Origin: Polynucleobacter arcticus
GTDB lineage: Bacteria; Pseudomonadota; Gammaproteobacteria; Burkholderiales; Burkholderiaceae
Length of the DNA: 64,000 nucleotides
Direction: 5' to 3'
Assembly: GCF_013307205.1 (NCBI RefSeq)
Contig: NZ_CP028940.1
Span: 351,787-415,786, forward strand
In this document: in pieces, positions 61,582-64,000 of the stretch
How positions within the stretch are numbered: the first letter of the stretch is position 1
How the letters are laid out: each line of letters opens with the position of its first letter
Program-made: the position numbers and the translations under genes
Notes under the pieces: model-generated
Seen by the model: only the letters and a program-made list of their open reading frames with translations
What the model was told of the DNA's origin: nothing
Databases searched by the model: none

Positions 61582-61994
61582 ACATCATTGTTTTAGACAC
61601 GAATATCTTGTTAGATATTTTTGTCTTTAATGATGTCAGGTCGCTTGACTTAAAACAAGCCGTTCTGGAACGTAGTATTCAAGCTGTAGCCAGTCAGAAG
61701 ACCCTAGAAGAATTCGCTGATGTAATCTCCCGCCCACTCTTTAAGCTGGATAGTCAAATGCAAGCGAATATTCTGGAGCAATGGCAATCGCTTGCAGCAT
61801 TACAGAATGATGCTGAGTTACTCCCCGCGCCTTGGAAGTGCCAAGATGCAGATGATCAGATCTTCTTGGATCTGGTCCATCAGCTTAGACCAGCAATATT
61901 GATTAGCAAAGACAATGCGATTCTTCAGCTAGCCAGCCAAGCTGCTCTGGAAGATATTTTGATTACCAGCGATTACAACGCTTTCAAGCTTTAA
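61578..61994 (+). CDS. PIN-domain putative ribonuclease
   Basis: 138 residues from ATG 61578, overlapping the yaeQ stop; the apparent earlier TTG at 61560 is inside yaeQ. PIN-domain residues: Asp7 and Asp13 in 'IVLDTNILLDIFVFND', the Glu of 'KTLEEFADV', and the acidic 'CQDADDQIFLDL', followed by 'AILISKDNAIL'. This is the COG1569 group, often labelled a VapC-like toxin. No antitoxin is next to it, and coupling to yaeQ suggests a housekeeping RNase role instead. The stop region abuts a gene remnant on the other strand. Confidence 0.87.
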   Translation: MNIIVLDTNILLDIFVFNDVRSLDLKQAVLERSIQAVASQKTLEEFADVISRPLFKLDSQMQANILEQWQSLAALQNDAELLPAPWKCQDADDQIFLDLVHQLRPAILISKDNAILQLASQAALEDILITSDYNAFKL

Positions 61995-62118
61995 AACTGG
62001 GGTGCAGTCCCTTGGCGTGCTGCGCAACATCTAAAGAGTTTCGTAGGGCATCCGCCGCAGTAAATCCCTGGGGGATTGGAGATATATCTAGAATGGAGTA
62101 CGGGACAGAATTTGTCAT
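61984..62118 (-). pseudogene. 5' remnant of an LLM-class (luciferase-like) flavin-dependent oxidoreductase
   Basis: 44 codons from the ATG complementary to 62116-62118 to TGA (61984-61986). The residues 'YSILDISPIPQGF' and 'TAADALRNSLDVAQHA' are the conserved N-terminus of the MsnO8-type luciferase-like monooxygenase family (normally about 330 residues, continuing 'ERLGY..FWLAEHH'). After about residue 36 the match stops and the frame ends inside the 3' end of the PIN gene. The rest of the gene is missing, which points to a deletion with its junction near 62010. Not expected to yield an active enzyme. Confidence 0.75.
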
Positions 62119-62151
62119 TTATAGATCATACCGAGAAAGTGCTTTTTTGAC

Positions 62152-62373
62152 ATGAGTAAACCAAAAATGGCAGATGCCGATGACGGACTTTTTAAGCCAG
62201 GCAATAAGCTAAGACATATCAAGACTGGTGGATTTTACAAAGTAGTTTTACTTGCCAATGTTGAGGCTAACTTAGAGCCGGCCTACGTCTATGAATCTTT
62301 ACAGTCACATGATTTTTGGATTCGACCTCAAGCAGAGATGGAAGATGGTCGATTTGAATTGGTCAATGCTTAA
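62152..62373 (+). CDS. DUF1653-like small protein
   Basis: 73 residues, very hydrophilic, no membrane segment. 'GNKLRHIKTGGFYKVVLLANVEANLEPAYVYESL ... DFWIRPQAEMEDGRFELV' resembles the beta-rich DUF1653 module (pattern Y-R-H-x-K-G-x-Y-x-V ... E...V-V-Y). Function unknown. It is divergent from the LLM remnant and 21 nt upstream of slyX. Confidence 0.6.
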   Translation: MSKPKMADADDGLFKPGNKLRHIKTGGFYKVVLLANVEANLEPAYVYESLQSHDFWIRPQAEMEDGRFELVNA

Positions 62374-62394
62374 GACACTAATACAGGAATTGAA

Positions 62395-62598
62395 ATGACT
62401 GAAGATCGCATCACCAACCTGGAGATTAAGCTGAGCTTTACCGAAGATCTGATTGATCAACTCAATCAAACTATCTATAAGCAACAACAGCAGATTGAAT
62501 TTTTATATCGTGAGCTTAAATCCATTCGGGAGCAAGCCAGCAGTGCCGATGGCACAGCTAACAGCAGCCCAAAGGATGAAATTCCACCCCACTATTAA
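62395..62598 (+). CDS. slyX: SlyX family protein
   Basis: 67 residues. A single heptad coiled coil ('RITNLEIKLSFTEDLIDQLNQTIYKQQQQIEFLYRELKSI') with a polar tail ending 'PPHY', the usual end of SlyX proteins. Function unknown in all species. Confidence 0.9.
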   Translation: MTEDRITNLEIKLSFTEDLIDQLNQTIYKQQQQIEFLYRELKSIREQASSADGTANSSPKDEIPPHY

Positions 62599-62655
62599 AG
62601 CCCTGATAATATTGGAAATAGATTAGAGCGCGATATTCAAAAAAGGATGTACATC

Positions 62656-63003
62656 ATGAGCAACTTAGTTCCGTTTTTAGTCCAATGGGGCCTCACTTCA
62701 CTATCCCTCTGGGTCGCCAGTTATCTTTTTAGCGGTCTGCGTTTTGCAGATGGTGGATCACTGCTGATAGCCGCCCTACTGCTTGGATTTGCGAATGCCG
62801 TAGTTAAGCCTTTATTAATTCTCCTCACCTTGCCACTAACTGTTCTCACCATGGGATTGTTTCTGTTGGTAGTGAATGCACTAGTGCTGATGTTGGTCTC
62901 TGCAGTGGTTAGTGGCTTTACGATCTCGAGCTTCTGGACAGCCTTTTTTGCCAGCATCTTTATTTCTTTATTCAGCCTGTTTATTAGCGGAATACTGTCT
63001 TAA
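62656..63003 (+). CDS. Phage holin family 4 (YvlD-like) small membrane protein
   Basis: 115 residues from ATG 62656, with AAAAAAGGA 8 nt upstream; ATG 62647 is too close to that site. Four transmembrane segments ('FLVQWGLTSLSLWVASYLF', 'SLLIAALLLGFANAVVKPLLILLTLPL', 'TMGLFLLVVNALVLMLVSAVV', 'AFFASIFISLFSLFISGIL') and the conserved 'GFANAVVKPLL..LTLP' are those of the PF04020-type family. Despite the name it is a chromosomal envelope protein with no phage genes near. It is convergent with the AsmA-like gene. Confidence 0.9.
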   Translation: MSNLVPFLVQWGLTSLSLWVASYLFSGLRFADGGSLLIAALLLGFANAVVKPLLILLTLPLTVLTMGLFLLVVNALVLMLVSAVVSGFTISSFWTAFFASIFISLFSLFISGILS

Positions 63004-63006
63004 GGC

Positions 63007-64000
63007 TTACTGTACCCCAGGGTAGATATCAGACCAGGAGTGAAGTGCATCTCGGCAGGGATGCGTTTTAGTGGTCATCGATCTAGCATTCTCGGCCAAA
63101 ATTGATGCGCCACCCGTCAAAAATCCTAACCCAATGGAGACCGCACTATTCACCACACCAGTTTGATTAACGGCTGCTTTAGGGTTCATTAGTGTTCCAC
63201 CCATTTTTACCAATCCAGCGAGATCAAGGCCGGTGGTAATGCCAGATTTCTCTTGAGGATTCACTGTAAGATTTACTGCTTCAGTCTTCAAATTAATTGA
63301 GCCAGCCAATACCGCATTTAGCCTATCGGTCTCGATACCCACAGTATTAGCAATATTAATCTGCCCCTGATTAATTGGTAGGTAGGCAACCGCACACTCC
63401 AAAATCGTTTCAGTAGACTTTTTACGCAAGGGGTTCATCGAGTTCAAAAGCGTGATGACGAAGTCACCAGCATCATTTAAGAAGTTGGAGCCCATCTTTG
63501 CTTGACTGACACTGATCTGGATTTTGCCACTAGAGTTTCCGGCAATCTGATGAAGACTACCTCCCGAAGAATTGAGGTTGAAAGCAAGCTTCATATCACC
63601 TCCACTCACCTTTGAGCTCGGATCAACTCGAGCCGATAGATTTTCGAGCGTGAAATCCTTGGTGACTCCTCTCACTGAAATTACAGGGCTTGGTGAATTG
63701 AGTTGTGACAGATGAATCTGGATATCAGCAGATCCCTTGCCCATCTGCAATGTCAACTGAGGGATATCAATCACATTCCCATCCAATTGCAAAGTAGCCT
63801 GCAAATTTTCTATGGGCTTACGGTTCGGCAAACCTAACTCAACAATATTGACCGTAATTTTTCCTTTGGCTTGAGGTAGAGCATTAAAACCAATCGCCTC
63901 ACTACTAAATAGGTAAGTGGACTGCGGCTTGCTAACAGGATGCACCGTTGGAGATTCTGACTTAGCAGTGTTGATGCTTCGGGGGGCTGTAGTACTTTTA
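63007..64000 (-). CDS. AsmA-family protein, C-terminal part (5' end outside window)
   Basis: The frame stays open to the right edge, so only the last ~330 residues are visible; the GTG at 63943-63945 is internal. The content is typical of the AsmA/DUF748 C-terminal domain: 'LQATLQLDGNVIDIPQLTLQMGKGSADIQIHLSQL', 'GGDMKLAFNLNSSGGSLHQIAGNSSGKIQISV', 'LPINQGQINIANTVGIETDRLNAVLAGSINLKTEAVNLTVNPQEK', 'GLVKMGGTLMNPKAAVN'. AsmA-like proteins span the periplasm as beta-groove bridges that carry phospholipids to the outer membrane. The extreme C-terminus carries two extra cysteine-free polar turns and ends 'SDIYPGVQ'. Confidence 0.88.
   Translation of the reverse strand, partial: KSTTAPRSINTAKSESPTVHPVSKPQSTYLFSSEAIGFNALPQAKGKITVNIVELGLPNRKPIENLQATLQLDGNVIDIPQLTLQMGKGSADIQIHLSQLNSPSPVISVRGVTKDFTLENLSARVDPSSKVSGGDMKLAFNLNSSGGSLHQIAGNSSGKIQISVSQAKMGSNFLNDAGDFVITLLNSMNPLRKKSTETILECAVAYLPINQGQINIANTVGIETDRLNAVLAGSINLKTEAVNLTVNPQEKSGITTGLDLAGLVKMGGTLMNPKAAVNQTGVVNSAVSIGLGFLTGGASILAENARSMTTKTHPCRDALHSWSDIYPGVQ

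Noticed and set aside
61578..61994. Toxin-antitoxin module
   Set aside because: Only a PIN protein is present, coupled to yaeQ; no antitoxin candidate was seen on either strand.
62656..63003. Phage holin as evidence for a prophage
   Set aside because: The family name is historical; no other phage genes, attachment repeats or integrase occur nearby.

Overview
The window looks like a chromosomal segment of a low-GC betaproteobacterium of the Burkholderiaceae, most likely Polynucleobacter or a close relative. This is inferred from gene content and moderate GC. Pointers are three solitary Bug-type (tripartite tricarboxylate, TTT) binding proteins with no permease nearby, a DUF3422/TAXI membrane pair, YejABEF, CbpA/CbpM, and the order scpB-rluB / rimP-nusA-infB-rbfA-truB-typA-tex. 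I see no rRNA, tRNA, CRISPR array or prophage, and no gene-free stretch longer than 300 bases.

Layout. 1-3.6 kb: the C-terminal end of a large YDG-repeat surface protein, an L,D-transpeptidase-like protein, and small envelope/stress proteins (CsbD, DUF3309, BON lipoprotein, glycine-zipper lipoprotein, Rap1a/Tai-like protein). 3.7-8.3 kb: an RluA-type pseudouridine synthase, a TauE/SafE permease, UspA, and an arsR-arsC-acr3 arsenic operon with a palindromic operator. 8.3-21.5 kb: the translation and transcription core on the minus strand (tex, typA, truB, rbfA, infB, nusA, rimP, rluB, scpB), with a terminator-bearing leader in front of rimP. 21.5-29.1 kb: a Tat-type patatin lipoprotein, an NlpC/P60 protein lacking its catalytic cysteine, and yejABEF. 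29.1-35.5 kb: fabI, chrA, then a MaoC hydratase / MmgE-PrpD / CitE-like lyase / Bug-receptor cluster suggestive of C5-dicarboxylate (itaconate-like) catabolism.

35.6-42.3 kb: an ArnT-like glycosyltransferase / sialidase-like / membrane-protein operon, a complete IS3-family element (IS407-like) with inverted repeats and a CTCA target duplication, and a flavocytochrome c sulfide dehydrogenase pair. 42.3-45.9 kb: DUF3422 and membrane-anchored TAXI proteins, then pirin. 45.9-54.5 kb: a sugar-acid-like catabolic region (Bug, Ldh-family dehydrogenase, GntR regulator, SMP-30 lactonase, 3-hydroxyacyl-CoA dehydrogenase-like protein, MR/MLE enzyme, second Bug, UxaA/GarD dehydratase) with a pair of inverted 19-bp operator candidates in the divergent promoter. 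54.6-64 kb: cbpAM, a carboxylesterase, an ABC-F ATPase, a P-loop kinase, an FAD dehydrogenase, YaeQ-PIN, a 44-codon remnant of a luciferase-like monooxygenase, a DUF1653-like protein, SlyX, a small holin-family membrane protein, and the C-terminal part of an AsmA-like protein.

I found no whole system that is clearly new. The items most worth a second look are the GntR operator pair with its catabolic region, the TAXI-DUF3422 membrane pair, the NlpC/P60 pseudoenzyme, the leader structures before rimP and between scpB and the patatin gene, the IS frameshift heptamer, and the LLM gene remnant.
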